Origin: Metaphire vulgaris | Lineage: Eukaryota; Annelida; Clitellata; Crassiclitellata; Megascolecidae | Assembly: GCA_018105865.1 (NCBI GenBank) | Contig: CM030847.1 | Span: forward strand, 12,838,589 to 12,902,588 | Direction: 5' to 3' | DNA: 64,000 bases | Shown: in pieces, positions 10,846 through 22,518 of the stretch | Layout of the letters: each line of letters opens with the position of its first letter | Position numbering within the stretch: the first letter of the stretch is position 1 | Notes under the pieces: generated by a model | What the model was told of the DNA's origin: nothing | The model's input: the letters and a program-made list of their open reading frames with translations, nothing else | Database searches by the model: none | Program-made: the position numbers and the translations under genes

Positions 10846-11871
10846 TCATAAGTGTCTCAAGAATGGTGCAAGCACATCAATCGAATCTTTTAGGAGCCAT
10901 GTAGGAAGTGGATCCAGGAGGCAATACTTATTAGACGATGATCTGACAAGCTCTATGACTTCCTCAGTCGTTGGGTCTATGAATTCCAAAAGGTCAGGTC
11001 CAGAGTAATGAGTGAACGTCACAGGCACAGCTGAAGACGTCTTGTTTCGAATGTTATCAATCTTATCATCGATATGTCGATTAAAGTCATCAGCTGAGAA
11101 TTCAAGACATGCCTTTGAGCTAGAATCCTCTTTACCCAGCAGCTTGTCAAGGTTACTCCACATCCGCTTAGTGTCTTGTTTGCCATCCTGCAGAGTTCGA
11201 TTCCAATATTTGCGTCCTTTGCATCTAACTAAGCGCCTACTCGCTTTAAGCGCGGTGCGCCAAGAGTTAAATGCGTCGGATTCTCGGTCAGTCCCCCTAT
11301 TCTTCAAATAGACTCGCTCCAGGCGACGTGCGACTCGACGGGCCTGTCTGCAATCAGCGTCATAAAACGGTCGACAAAGCCGGGTCCTCAATTTGCTTGA
11401 TTTGACCGGTGCGAGATCATCCAAGATGCAGGTGATGACCGAGTGGTAGCGGTCTGCAAGCTCTGTAGCTGACATGGCAGCGTCAGCCGGTGAACAGAGC
11501 AAAGATCCCTTAAGTTTCATGATGAACTGATCATGATCGAAATTCCTCCAGTTCCTTCGCGATATAGTCATGTACTCTGGATTAGAGCTGGTGACTGGCA
11601 TCGACCAGTGTATTAGCTTATGGTCCGATAGTCCAGACTCACCCACGGTGACATCCTCTACGGCGCAGTCGGCCGAAGCGATGACCACATCTAGCAGGCC
11701 GCCAAGGTCATGGGTAGGTTCAGAGACAAATTGCTTCATGTTAAATCCTTCGATAATCTGATGAAATCTGTGGCTGTCTGCGTCCAAGCGCTTCTCGAGG
11801 TGGACATTTATGTCTCCCGCCACAAGAGTCATGCAATTAAAAGCTTTAATCCTTCCTTTCTCTAAGATCAT
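10846..11871 (-). CDS. LINE-B AP-type endonuclease C-terminal half and linker
   Basis: The 341-codon frame starts inside the endonuclease. LVAGDINVHLEKRLD carries the GDxNxH motif, LLDVVIASADCAVEDV follows, and ESGLSDHKLIHWSM holds the SDH motif. The N-terminal half of the endonuclease is missing because the copy is cut near 11871, where an unrelated RLE fragment starts. The C-terminal part (LDPLPTWLLKDSID) leads into the RT. Such endonucleases nick the target to prime reverse transcription. Confidence 0.75.
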   Translation of the reverse strand: MILEKGRIKAFNCMTLVAGDINVHLEKRLDADSHRFHQIIEGFNMKQFVSEPTHDLGGLLDVVIASADCAVEDVTVGESGLSDHKLIHWSMPVTSSNPEYMTISRRNWRNFDHDQFIMKLKGSLLCSPADAAMSATELADRYHSVITCILDDLAPVKSSKLRTRLCRPFYDADCRQARRVARRLERVYLKNRGTDRESDAFNSWRTALKASRRLVRCKGRKYWNRTLQDGKQDTKRMWSNLDKLLGKEDSSSKACLEFSADDFNRHIDDKIDNIRNKTSSAVPVTFTHYSGPDLLEFIDPTTEEVIELVRSSSNKYCLLDPLPTWLLKDSIDVLAPFLRHL

Positions 11872-11879
11872 TTCCTCTA

Positions 11880-12150
11880 TGACTATAACAACCTGGCCTC
11901 ACTGCCCTCCTCTGGTCTCTGCAGAACAGATGGGAAAAGACCAGACGGCATGACCCTGATCTCGTGGCGGACCGGTCGAAACTCAATCTGGGATGCAACC
12001 GTGGCAGACACAGTTGCCCCCACGTATTTGCCAACCACAGCGCTCGCAGCAGGAGCCGCCGCAGAAGAAGCTGCGGCTAGGAAAATATCTAAATATGAAA
12101 CCCAAATATCTAAATATCAAACCCTCTCATCTACCCACATCTTCTTTCCG
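11880..12150 (+). pseudogene. fragment of RLE-type non-LTR element C-terminus (copy R1)
   Basis: The plus frame reads RTDGKRPDGMTLISW, SIWDATVADTVAPTYL, AGAAAEEAAARKISKY. This is the same block as in the longer copy at 20430-21460: the RPD...WDxTV arrangement followed by an Ala-rich helix. A direct duplication of about 20 nt (ATATCTAAATATGAAACCCA type) lies at 12088-12125. Both ends are truncated. Confidence 0.6.
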
Positions 12151-12410
12151 CTGACATTTTAAACATTTGGCCCCATCAATAGTGACGCCCTCTCTTTTAC
12201 CAGCTATCTGTCCGGGGATCTGTCCGGGGACAACAGAGAAGAAAGCGTTTTGTTTAAAAGAATATCCGTCACGATACGTTTCAATGCCATCGCGTTCCGA
12301 GGAACATTTCCTAATCTCCAACCGAGCTAGCACACGATCATTTCATGTCTCCACAGACAAATTTTATATCATAAGTCCCTCGATCGGGAATGAAGTACCG
12401 ACTACCGAGG
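12151..12410. other. no recognisable gene
   Basis: Unique-looking sequence. The only structure seen is a tandem doublet of the 12-mer TCTGTCCGGGGA near 12207-12231. Confidence 0.35.

Positions 12411-12414
<4 letters not shown>

Positions 12415-12486
<72 letters not shown>
12415..12486. repeat. (TA)n microsatellite
   Basis: About 72 bp of uninterrupted TA. Confidence 0.95.
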
Positions 12487-12491
<5 letters not shown>

Positions 12492-12737
12492 CTAAGACAT
12501 GAGAATAAAGCAAAGAGCTATTGTTGTACTAAAGCTGACTGCTACTCGTTGACCACAACAATAGGATTTCATGACAAATACAAATCTTCAGAAAGTGCCA
12601 GCAAAGTGAATCCATGCTCGTTTGTGTCATTCGTTTCTGACAGCACATCGTAACTATCATTCCACGGAAAGTTCTTTGCTATGTGCACATGAGCACATGA
12701 GCATATTATAAACTACTGGATAATGGCAAGATCACAC

Positions 12738-12790
12738 CTAACAGTGGTTCTCACACAGGGTAAACCCTCCTGAACCACTTTAAACCTTGT
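12738..12790 (+). repeat. SINE-like 3' tail
   Basis: The words AGTGGTTCTCACACAGGG and CCACTTTAAA are shared with 25549-25587 and, diverged, with the tail of the tRNA-derived SINE at 47396-47440. No A or B box is present, so this is tail only. It abuts an ATT array. Confidence 0.5.
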
Positions 12791-12795
12791 TATTA

Positions 12796-12972
<177 letters not shown>

Positions 12973-14029
12973 CAGTACATTCTGATCAAGATCATTCTGC
13001 CGCCTGCAACATCAGTAATCATTACATCCTCTTAATTCGTCCTTCTGTGCTGACTTAGTTTATCTGACTCCGGTTTGCGTTGCTTCAGTAGGTCTACCTT
13101 ACTCTTGAGTCAACGCACTCAAGTCTGCCTGCATAAAAATCGCTGTTTCATCATCCAACATAAGGGCGAGTGGACTTTCAACAAAGGCTTCAAAGGCCTT
13201 TATATATAGCGACAAGTCAAATTGTGCTGATTTTATTCTGATTGTAATTGGCTTCCAGTTCACAAGGACAGCAAATTAAATAAATAAAAATGCACGTCTT
13301 TTGAGCAAAATTTTGGCGATATAATGTGATGACACTTAAAAGAATACTTTGGCCCGGAATTTTTCTTGAGGTTTTCGTGCACGAATTATAACTGTCCTTG
13401 AAAAATTTAGTTAAAGTCGAGTCGATTTGCAGCTGATAAGTGGCGTCTCGTCCGCCTTGGAAGGTCAGTGCACGAACGCAAGCACCTACATGTCCTTTCT
13501 AACTTCACTTAACTCAATCTTAGATAACGTTTTTTGAAGTGCATGTTATCTCCAAAAAACGCCGTCGACATCAAATTCCAAAGGGACAGCGTAAAAAGGC
13601 TGTAGTTCAAAATTTCAAACCATAGACTCAAAGGCGACTAATAAAGTCGTACATTATTAGTCGCCTTTCTCAAATTGTATCAAGATTTTGCACGATCAAA
13701 TGCGTCAGAACACATTCGCGTTATCTCATAGAAAAATACATTTAAACCACGAGTAAGAGTAAATTACATGTTATTTTATTAGCCGAGAAAATAAATAAAT
13801 TTTGTGCTTATTCAATAAAATCGGAGCCATCACCTTTGAAAATTAAAAAAAACATATTTGTAATCGCTCTTTTAGTTAACGTACAGTATATATGCACAAC
13901 ATAGTTTTTGCACAATTGAATGTGCTGTTGAATTTAAAAATACCAAACGATGCGTTCATTGTAGGCTTAAATGTTGTTCAGTCAAAACGATGGACGACTA
14001 TACCTTTTCACTATGCCCCACAACACTTT
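12973..14029. other. no recognisable gene; one perfect hairpin
   Basis: About 1 kb with no coding or transposon motif. A 15-bp perfect inverted repeat with a 9-nt loop lies at 13630-13668 (arms 13630-13644 and 13654-13668). Confidence 0.4.
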
Positions 14030-14144
<115 letters not shown>

Positions 14145-14145
14145 G

Positions 14146-15822
14146 AGACAATTTATAGAGCGCAGTAAGAATAGTGAAGACTAAAGTCAAAAGCGCTTAA
14201 CAATGAACGCTTTAAGAGATATTAAACATATGCGTCTTAAGGCACTTGATAAACAGATCGGGGGAGGTCACAATTGTCACGTTCTTCGGCAGAGAGTTCC
14301 ACAGACTTGGATTGCCCCTCCAGAAAGATCTGTCGCCGAATACAGCCGTCTTGGACGGAGGAGGAACCACCAATTGACGACAGTTGCTAGAGCGAAGCCG
14401 CGATCGCCGGTCGACCGCCGTAGACTTGATGACCAGGCCCGATAAGTAGCTGGGGCAAAAGGGGTCATACAGCGCCCGAAGTGTTAGCCAACAACGCATG
14501 AAAGCTATGCGCTCCGGGATCCTGAGCCAGTGAAGATTATCACGTAAAAACGGTGTCACGTGCTCGTTCCAACTCGAGCCAAAGATCAGACGAGCTGAGA
14601 TGTTTAGCCGACTTAAGACGATTTTGTTAGTTGACAGGAAGTCCGAGCAGAACGCTATTACAATAATCTACTCGACCTAAGACGAGGGCACGGACGAGAT
14701 TGATGACTACAGGCACCGGCAGGTATCGTATCGACGGATCTCCCTGTCCCTTCGCAGCTGAAAGAAAAGGTACGAATGACATTGTCCAAATGTTCGACAA
14801 ACGAGAGTGTCTCGTCAAAAAGAACCCCAAGGTGGCGCAGTTCTGTGCTCGGAGTGGCATCAACATCACCAATCGGAAGCGTATTTCGGCATATGAGATG
14901 CCTCTTCCGAGGAGTTCGGTCTTCCCCGGGTTCAGCGAGAGTCGATTTTCATCAGACCACCTCTGGACTGAGGAGATGCAGTCCGTTATACGGGACCGCA
15001 AACATTCTACCTCAGACGGAAGGCAGGAGGCGTAAACCTGAACGTCATCAGCGTAGGCATGATAGGCAAGCCCACACGTTTCGATGATACGACCAATGTC
15101 CGCCACATACAGTATAAACAATAGTGGACCGAGTACAGATCCTTGTGGCACTCCACTAAGAACAAGGCATGGAGCCGACGTGAGTCCCTTCCAGCTAACA
15201 GACTGAAATCTGTCGGCCAAGTAGTTCCGAATCCAAGACAGAGCCAGCCCTTTTAGTCCATAAGTGGATTCAAGTCGGCGAGTGAGGATGTCATGGTCCA
15301 CTGTGTCGAAAGCAGCCGAGAGAGCCAGGAGGCAGAGGAGGGCCAGCTGTCCATTGGCGACCGCTTCAAAAATGTCATTGTAAATGCGCAGAACCGCAGT
15401 TTCGGTGGAATGGCCCTTCCGATAGGTGGACTGGCCTTTAGACATTAGTCCATTCATCGTCAAATAGGCCACGAATTGATTATTAACAACTCTCTCAAGC
15501 AGCTTAGACAAGAAAGGACATTGGAAACGGGACGGAAGTTAGATAATTCCGCTTGGTCCAAGCCTGACCTCTTGAGGTGCGGGTACCGCTCGCTCCCATG
15601 ACGATGGAAAGTCTCTGATGCTTAAAGAGGTCGACAATAGAGTCGTGAGAAACGGAGCAAGCGTCTCAATGGACTCTTTGAGGAGCCACATCGGGAGGGG
15701 GTCGGCTTGGCATTGTTTACCATGTGACGGCATCACGATGGACGTGGCCTCTGCAATCGAAGGAGCAGAGAACGGAGAACGGACCCAGAATAATCCAGAA
15801 ACTTGGCCGGGCCAGCGTTTGC

Positions 15823-15875
<53 letters not shown>

Positions 15876-16080
15876 TGCATTAACTTTACCATCCATGAAC
15901 TAGTGGTAATCTTCAGCAGAGAAACTCGACGGCTGACAAGGCCTCTTGTCACGGTTACCCAGCAGCGTGTCCAGGTGTTTCGAAGTCTGCTCTGTGTCAC
16001 CTTTAGCAGCGTCAAGGGCGCTGTTCCAGTAGTGTCGACCCTTCTGCTTCACGAGGCGTCTACTAGCTTTAAGAGCTGAA
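14146..16080 (-). pseudogene. LINE-B RT, second copy, frameshifted and catalytically lost
   Basis: Frames at 15511-14627 and 14559-14212 give STYRKGHSTETAVLRIYND, motif A LLALSAAFDTVDH, motif B LSGVPQGSVLGPLLF, motif C HAYADDVQVYA and the C-terminal LHWLRIPERI and LWNSLPKNV. The first motif A Asp, present as LLDLSAAFD in the 9399-10754 copy, is Ala here, so the RT would be inactive. Frames shift near 14600 and 15520. A (CT)n run at 15828-15873 lies within the linker coding region. The 3' end (GACAATTTATAGAGCGC on the plus strand) abuts the ATT array. Confidence 0.75.
15828..15873. repeat. (CT)n microsatellite inside LINE-B
   Basis: About 46 bp of CT within the endonuclease-RT linker; on the coding strand it reads as Arg-Glu repeats. 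Confidence 0.9.
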
Positions 16081-16157
16081 CGCCAGGCACTGTGTGCAGC
16101 TGCCTCACCATCCGTCCCCCTCGCCTTCCGGCATGACCGCTCGAGGCGTCGCGCATC

Positions 16158-17445
16158 TCATCTAGACAGCCTGCAGTCGGCGTCATAAAATGGCCGATGA
16201 GGGCGAATGCGCACCGACATCCCGGTCACTGGCGCCAAATCGTCAAGAGTCTCCGTAATATCGGCAAAGTAGCAGTCAGCAAGATCCGAAGCGGCTCTAC
16301 CTGAAACGACGGGTTGGCAGAGCTGTGTCGCTTTGAGCCTAGTAACAAACTCATCCGAACTAAAGTCATTCCACTTCCTACGGAGTATTTTCGTATAGGT
16401 TGGAGGTGGACTAGCAGTCGGGATCGTCCAATGAATCACCTTATAGTCAGACAGACCAGACTCTGACACGGTAACATCGTCAAAGCCTCGATCATCGGAA
16501 GTTAGAACGACATCTAGCAAACCTCTTTGGCCATGGGTCGGTTCCTCGAAGAGCTGACGTAACGAGTAAACGTCTATGAGCTAGCCAAATTTCAGACTGT
16601 CAGAATCTGTGGGCCGGTGAATGTTCGCATCACCTACCGCTAGTAACTGGCACTTATACTTGGCCAGCGCCTCAAGGAGTGTTGAAAATTCTTTAAAGAA
16701 TAGTTCCGTAACGCTCTGAGAGCCTGGCCGGTATATATCGACCAGAAGAAACGGAGTAGAGCCGCCGCCGATTCTACAGCACAAGTGTTCGAATGTGGTC
16801 AGGTCTAACTAGGTCTAACTTGGTAAGAATCTTAGCGATATTTATTCCCGGCTTTGAGACGAGCGCAATGCCACCATGGTTGATGAAATGTGCATTGTCT
16901 AAATCAGTCCCACGCGGTATGGTACGCGCCTCCTCCATGCCGCGAAGTCGCTTGATAGCAACACTGTCGGCATGCTCATGCCAGGTCTCTATGAGAGACA
17001 GGAAGTTGAGATTATATTCGTCAAAGAGGTCATGAACATTATCGGTTTTGTTATTCACGGGACGAATATTCAGTAGCCCTCCTCTGAGCGTCCGTTCAGG
17101 ATGAACAATGTCGCGCTGGAGTTGAGGGTACACGATACCAAGACGCAAGGAACTAGTCGGAGTAGAGTTCTCGTCTGGACCAGACTTTAGTGGAGCAACG
17201 GTGTGTCGAAGAGTACGGACGGCAGAGCAGATGGCGGACGCCGGGTTGGCGACGAAGAAAGTCTATCACTGTTGAAGTCAGTGTAGATAAACGCATCATT
17301 CTCGATCGGCACCAACTTCGGTCGGAAACGTCTACTGGGCCTCTGATCTCTTTCCGCGGTAGTGACGAACTCGACGCTGGGTCTCACAGAGTCTAAGAAT
17401 CCTGAATTCGGACAGTAAATAAATGAGTGACTATAGCAAACCATT
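16158..17445 (-). pseudogene. LINE-B endonuclease, second copy, broken frames
   Basis: Three minus frames in order from high to low coordinates: a Ser/Arg-rich leader; LLNIRPVNNKTDNVHDL and LNFLSLIETWHE (endonuclease N-terminus, 17148-16774); PFLLVDIYRPGS and LLAVGDANIH (16784-16581); then LDVVLTSDD and SESGLSDYKVIHW (16520-16158), where SDH has become SDY. With the RT part this makes a LINE of about 3.3 kb, close to full length. At least three frame changes. Confidence 0.7.
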
Positions 17446-17938
17446 TTTATCTACGCCGTTCTCGTTTTTCCTTCTCCATAGGGCTACAATTTTTTCGGGT
17501 ACTGCGATACCCGCGCAGTGGATTTTTCCATGCAGATTCTGTCGACGTCGACGTTTCTATGGAAATTTATAGAATTCGGTATCGCCAGTGATTGGTGTTG
17601 CAATCGGCCACACGTGACCGATAACGCACTTAGTGAAGCACTTCGTGTTTACTTTTTACATGGTTTAAATTGTTTATGGGCATTCATCTGAATGTCGGTG
17701 CCAAATTATTGCGATAGCTTTTTTACTACTTGCTTACATATTACTTATGAAAGTAAAGCACAAAACCTGATGATAACAAACGTAAGGCAAAAAGCTGCGA
17801 TACCCGCAGCTAATTTTTCCACCGCAAGTACCATCGTGGGTAACGATGTCGTAAATCCATTGATCACGACGTCGTTGACCACAATGGTCGTTCGTCTGAC
17901 TGAGCACGCTGTTGTCTGGTTCCAAGGTGTGGTGCACC
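17446..17938. other. no recognisable gene
   Basis: Short frames only, no motif recognised. It ends at the left arm of the inverted repeat at 17939. Confidence 0.35.
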
Positions 17939-18970
17939 AACCAGTGTTTTCTACAGGCCTGTTGGAGAGAGATCCCCCCAAAAAATAAACCCTTAAAATT
18001 CCCTCCAAAAAATCCCAGCACTTAAACAAATTTTGCAATGCAAAATTTTCCCCTCCAACCAAGTCGAATATCCTCCCCCGAAAGCCTCAATTCCCCCCCC
18101 ATAGGCCTGGAGTCTGGATAAAACACGGGCACCAACACTGGAGCGTACAATATTATATCTGCTCATGTGGAGCTACAAATGTCGCTGTTGCTTTGCGATG
18201 TTATAATAACAACGGTCGTCTCAACAATCGCATCTTTGATCATGCGGGTATTGTTCATGCGAATGAATTCGTTTACGCGGTTCACGAGTAAATTGGCATT
18301 TAAACTATTATTAAGGTGTACGGCTCATGTAAGTCAAGAGTAAAATGCGTTATTAAGGCTAGCTATTTGTCAATAGCGCAACTGTCACACACAGAACGAT
18401 TCTGCAATTACTTGGGACTGCTGTGTAATAATTGCAAGATTTAGTATAGAGTACACGAAAAAGTGCAGTAGTTTATACTGTACTTTTTCTAATTGCAACG
18501 GTCGTTTGCAAATAACAACTAGGATCAACAACGCCAAAACAGTACTTGTAATTGCAATTTTTGATTATTACTAAGCTGGAAAAAAGTATGGATATAATTT
18601 GGGACCATTGACCAGTGGGATTCAGTGCTGTCATGTGAGTTTTCAATTATAAAATTAGGCTATGTGATTTCGCGTCGTTGCCCGATTGAGACTTAAAATG
18701 TCTCGATTTTCCAATTTACCGGTTACTGACTGGAAGACAAAGCTGGAAAGTTCACAAAACACCCGACCACATAGATTTTAAAATCAGGATTTACTACACA
18801 TCTCAAAATCACGGAGAAATTGACATTTAGACTATTATTAAGGTGTATGCCTCATGTAAGCAAAGAGTAAATGCGTTATTATTGTGTAAGTGCTGGGATT
18901 TTTGGGAGGGAATTCTTAGGATTTTTTGGGGAGGGACCTCCCTCCAACAGGCCTGTAGAAAACACTGGTT
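17939..18970. mobile_element. candidate TIR element, about 90-bp inverted repeats
   Basis: The left arm (17939-18029) and the right arm (18882-18970) are inverse copies with roughly one difference in eight, including TTTTCTACAGGCCTGTTGG and AATCCCAGCACTTA. Ends read CAGTG at 17942 and CACTG at 18967, the form seen at hAT termini. No 8-bp target duplication is visible. Inside, a block of about 60 bp at 18295-18355 is repeated directly at 18822-18882 against the right arm. No coding sequence recognised. Confidence 0.5.
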
Positions 18971-19211
18971 GTTAACGTTTCCACGCTCCTTTACTACACA
19001 TCTTGAAGGTGTTCACATTTTGTATGAACACGTCGCTCTGTATCTTCGAAATTATTTTGCAATATCAGGCTGGATTTTAGAACAATGCATTGTGGACCAG
19101 TAGTTGTCATACATGGACGAGTGAGGACTAGCGAGTGACACGGGGACAACTTTTTATCCCAATCCCACTTCGCACCCAAACATTTACAGTATTCCCGTCA
19201 TAGCTCGATCT

Positions 19212-19262
19212 CCGCTTTACTTCTCCCCGTCCCCTCACTGGGGACGGGGAGAAGTAAAGCGG
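19212..19262. repeat. perfect 23-bp palindrome, 5-nt loop
   Basis: Arms 19212-19234 and 19240-19262 are exact reverse complements around TCACT. It lies right at the 5' edge of a LINE fragment. Confidence 0.9.
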
Positions 19263-19534
19263 CACATTTGTTACTCTCCCCTCACCATTCTCGCACCAGC
19301 AATTTCCATCTCATCCCAGATCAGGCAGGTCGGCGTCGCCTGAGATCTGCTGGAACCACTTCTCTGGTTGCTCCGTTGATGCGCTTTCGTACTGTAGGCG
19401 ATCGTGCCTTTCCCGTGACTGCTGCAAGGGCTTGGAACCGCCTGCCTTCTTCAGTTCAACTCTCCCTAACGCCAGACACCTTAAAGAAGAATCTTAAAAC
19501 TTGGCTATTTCGCACGAGCTATTATAATTTATAA
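19263..19534 (+). pseudogene. LINE RT C-terminal fragment
   Basis: One frame reads GRRRLRSAGTTSLVAP, FRTVGDRAFPVTAARAWN, LPSSVQLSLTPDTLKKNLK, the terminal block of L2/CR1/jockey-like RTs. It ends at a stop after RTSYYNL. The fragment is heavily 5'-truncated and starts at the palindrome. Confidence 0.7.
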
Positions 19535-19929
19535 TTTGTAATGTGTCCACGCAGTCACTGTATTAGTTGGCACATAAATCTCTACGTTGTATAATAATAA
19601 TCCCATCCCGCAGTAAGACAATTCATACTTTAACAAAATCACAATTTACTACTAAGTTTAGTTTCTAAGTTCTAGCGTCCAGGTTTCGACTATTACATTT
19701 CAGTTTAAGTTCGTTTATGCCATCCGGAGACTTCCACTTCAATAGCGCACGTGGAAGCTTTAGTCGTCGTCAACTAGAAATTTCTCGTAGTTAAAATGTT
19801 AAAATGGACAAGTTAAAAAATGCACAAGTTAAAATGGAAAAAATTAAATACTATACGGTGCACTGTTGGCTGCTCTAGCGTCGCGTTTCAGTGCACCGGT
19901 ACCAATATAACGAATATATACTGGGGTAT

Positions 19930-20150
19930 ATGTACGTTCCACCTCCGTCGAAGACTATCAAGGTCGGTGAACATTCACTATCGCGTGGAAATCCCCTCCT
20001 ATGGAATACATTGCCGGATAGCGTCACCTCCTTTGGAGACTAAAGACGTATTTATTTAACATCTCATTTCCACGCTCCCAGTAAAGCGCCCTTGCCTTTG
20101 GCTCTCGGCCCCTCGCTGTTATGGCGCTATATAAATTGTCATGAACAATA
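19930..20150 (+). mobile_element. LINE-B-like 3' end fragment
   Basis: The degenerate coding end (GNPLLWNTLP-like words near 19990) is followed by GGCGCTATATAAATTGTC at 20123-20140. That is the complement of the conserved 3' terminal words of the LINE-B copies at 9345 and 63420. Confidence 0.5.
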
Positions 20151-20213
20151 ACAATATGTATATATATATATATCGTCCAAACTGTCGATGCAGGTCTCCA
20201 TAACTTCAGTGAA

Positions 20214-20278
<65 letters not shown>
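20151..20278. repeat. two (TA)n tracts
   Basis: TA tracts at about 20157-20173 and 20216-20278, separated by about 43 bp. Confidence 0.9.
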
Positions 20279-20280
<2 letters not shown>

Positions 20281-20366
20281 AAGATGCACACACCTGCATA
20301 AACACATCTACGAGATCTTGGCGTAATATTTGACTCAAAGCTGTCGTTTGCTGAACACGTCTCCGC

Positions 20367-20370
<4 letters not shown>
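20281..20370 (+). pseudogene. LINE RT fragment, left half of a split copy
   Basis: Encodes [21 protein letters not shown], the block after the RT catalytic core. Its last 62 bp recur at 21482-21537, on the other side of the RLE-type insertion. Confidence 0.6.

Positions 20371-20420
<50 letters not shown>
20371..20420. repeat. (TA)n tract at the 3' edge of the RLE-type insertion
   Basis: About 49 bp of TA between the duplicated LINE sequence and the RLE element. Confidence 0.9.
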
Positions 20421-20422
<2 letters not shown>

Positions 20423-20429
20423 GTCCGGA

Positions 20430-21460
20430 AAAAAAAAATAATGTGTGTTAACTCTCGTCAGGTTCTTCGAGGTCGGCCACGGAAAAAGTTCCTCGAAACG
20501 ATATTGCGTTGAAGCGCTGTATGGCCATAGACAAACGCTGAAATAGAAAGCTTCCTTCCCTTTTGTCTCCGGAAGACTCTGAAATGCGACGACCTAATTG
20601 TCTGATGAAAATCTGTGCGTCGAGACTTATTGGCCCGAAGGACTGAAAGGCCAATTAATGGCAGGAAATTGTAATCTGTTGTCAGATCTGCGTATTTAGT
20701 ATTTTTGCGAACTGCTGCTGCCTCAGCAGCCGCACCTGCCAACAAAGACGTGATGGGTAGATGGGTGGCAGCGACTGTGTCTGCCACGGTTACGTCCCAA
20801 ATCAGGCTACGGCCGGCGTGCCACGGGATCAGAGTGAGGCCGTCCGGTCTTCTGCCGTCAGAACGCGAGAGATCGGGTGGTTCTTTGACAGATGGAATGC
20901 CCGCTCGAAGAAGCGCCCGGTAGACCACGTCATTAATCATTGTGTGACGTGGAACGCGACCTGGGCCGAGTGAGCAAGACAGGCCATGAGCGCCGACTTC
21001 CAACACCTGTTCCCCACAAGGGCAGATGTGCCGTTCACAGATGTTGGCACCGAGGCGAAGGCCGACGACGATTCTGACTGCCTCGTCGTCCATTCGCAGT
21101 CCACAGGAAGCGATGGGCAGCGCATAAAGCCAGTCCCCGGCGTGCTCTGCTGAAACGGCCCTAAGACGTGCCTGATGGTACTGCCGTTGGTCAGATTGGA
21201 GCAGGTCATTGAACTCTCTGAGGATCAGAGGACGATCCCAAGTGGACTGCTTGTGGAGAGGGCCCGAACCAGGATTATCCATTTGGCTCATTTCCCTCCA
21301 CTGGGCGATGATCTCGGTCTCACGTGGGTCCGTAGGCAGCCTTGCCTTCAGAAGAATGGACGACTGGAGATCTCGGGTGCTCGAAGCTGAAGCCAAGAGG
21401 GCAGACGGTGCAAGCGCAGACACGCGGCGGATCCCCAGTCCCCCATCTCTGATTGGGAGA
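20430..21460 (-). pseudogene. RLE-type non-LTR element C-terminal region (copy R2)
   Basis: The minus frame of 321 codons includes WDRPLILREFNDLL, DWLYALPIASCGLRMDDEAV, a CCHC-like cluster in CPCGEQVLEVGAHGLSC, RHTMINDVVYRALL, then RPDGLTLIPWHAGRSLIWD and VTVADT. RH, PD and D in this order resemble the PD-(D/E)xK nuclease at the C-terminus of R2/NeSL-type elements; that assignment is inferred. A frameshift near 20654 moves the true end to another frame (SFGPISLDAQIF, LGRRISESSGDKREGSFLF, QRLSMAIQR). Upstream RT is missing: the copy is 5'-truncated near 21460. Confidence 0.65.
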
Positions 21461-21481
21461 GTATCCTGTACCCAATATATA

Positions 21482-21740
21482 TACGAGATCTTGGCGTAAT
21501 ATTTTACTCAAAGTTTGCTGTACACGTCTCCGCAACTGTCAGATCTTGCTTCATAATATTGTGAAGGCTCAGAGAAATACGAGAGTTCCTTCACACAACT
21601 GAATTTGCCAGACATGTTTTGTCATGCTCAAAGTGGATTACTGTAATAGTCTTCTCTATGGCCTACCATAGAAACTAATTGTTGAATCGCCTGCAGTCGT
21701 TTATTGGACTCTGTAATGTAATGTGCCTTTGATCCTGGCA
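21482..21740 (+). pseudogene. LINE RT fragment, right half of a split copy
   Basis: Begins with the duplicated [12 protein letters not shown] segment and continues into the degenerate thumb-region sequence after it (QLSDLAS, then words resembling ITVIVFSMAYHRN). Frame breaks are frequent. Confidence 0.5.
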
Positions 21741-21773
21741 TTTTGGTGATATGGTTCACAAGAAATTGTCAGT

Positions 21774-21775
<2 letters not shown>

Positions 21776-21841
<66 letters not shown>

Positions 21842-21896
21842 CTAATAATAATAGCCTAATAATAATAGCCTAATAATAATAATATACTGGGGAACT

Positions 21897-21953
<57 letters not shown>

Positions 21954-21992
21954 AATCATCATCATCATTGAATTATCAATGAATCATCATTG

Positions 21993-22031
<39 letters not shown>

Positions 22032-22055
22032 TGAATCATCATCATTGAATCATCA
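21776..22055. repeat. (AAT)n and (ATC)n microsatellites
   Basis: AAT units at 21776-21842, diverged AATAATAGCCT units to 21890, then ATC units from 21899 to 22055 broken by ATTGA inserts. Confidence 0.95.
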
Positions 22056-22518
22056 TTTCATTTTTCCTTCAGTAGTTGAAGATGAGGGGACATCAGGAAT
22101 CTATAATTTCCAAGCAGTTATTTCTTTCGAGGTTTTTGTTACTGCTATAATAATCATTGCATTCTACAATCTACTACTTCTACAATCAACATCGTGCACC
22201 CATTTTCTATTGACCGTCCTCTCTTCCTTTCTAATGGCATGATAACTTGTTGACAGACAGTAGGTTCCAAGTCTTTCTCGCGGTTGCAAAAGCTTTTATA
22301 TGAATTGAATTGATATGTCGCCTTCACATAAAACAATCAGCACTGTTTGACAGAAATAATTAGCTGAACTTTCACTGCTGTTTAGTACTCTCCTGTCGCT
22401 GCCCAGTGAGAGAAATTGAATTTTCTGCCTCCATTGATCTGCCAACAATAGGGGTATCTCTAACTGTCTTGAAAATATAACAATAAATAGCACTGACACT
22501 AGGAAGAAAGATAGGGCT
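22056..22518. other. no recognisable gene; possible LINE-D 5' leader
   Basis: No motif seen. Sequence just before 22519 may be the 5' untranslated part of the LINE that follows, but this copy is the only one in the window, so the limit cannot be set. Confidence 0.3.
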
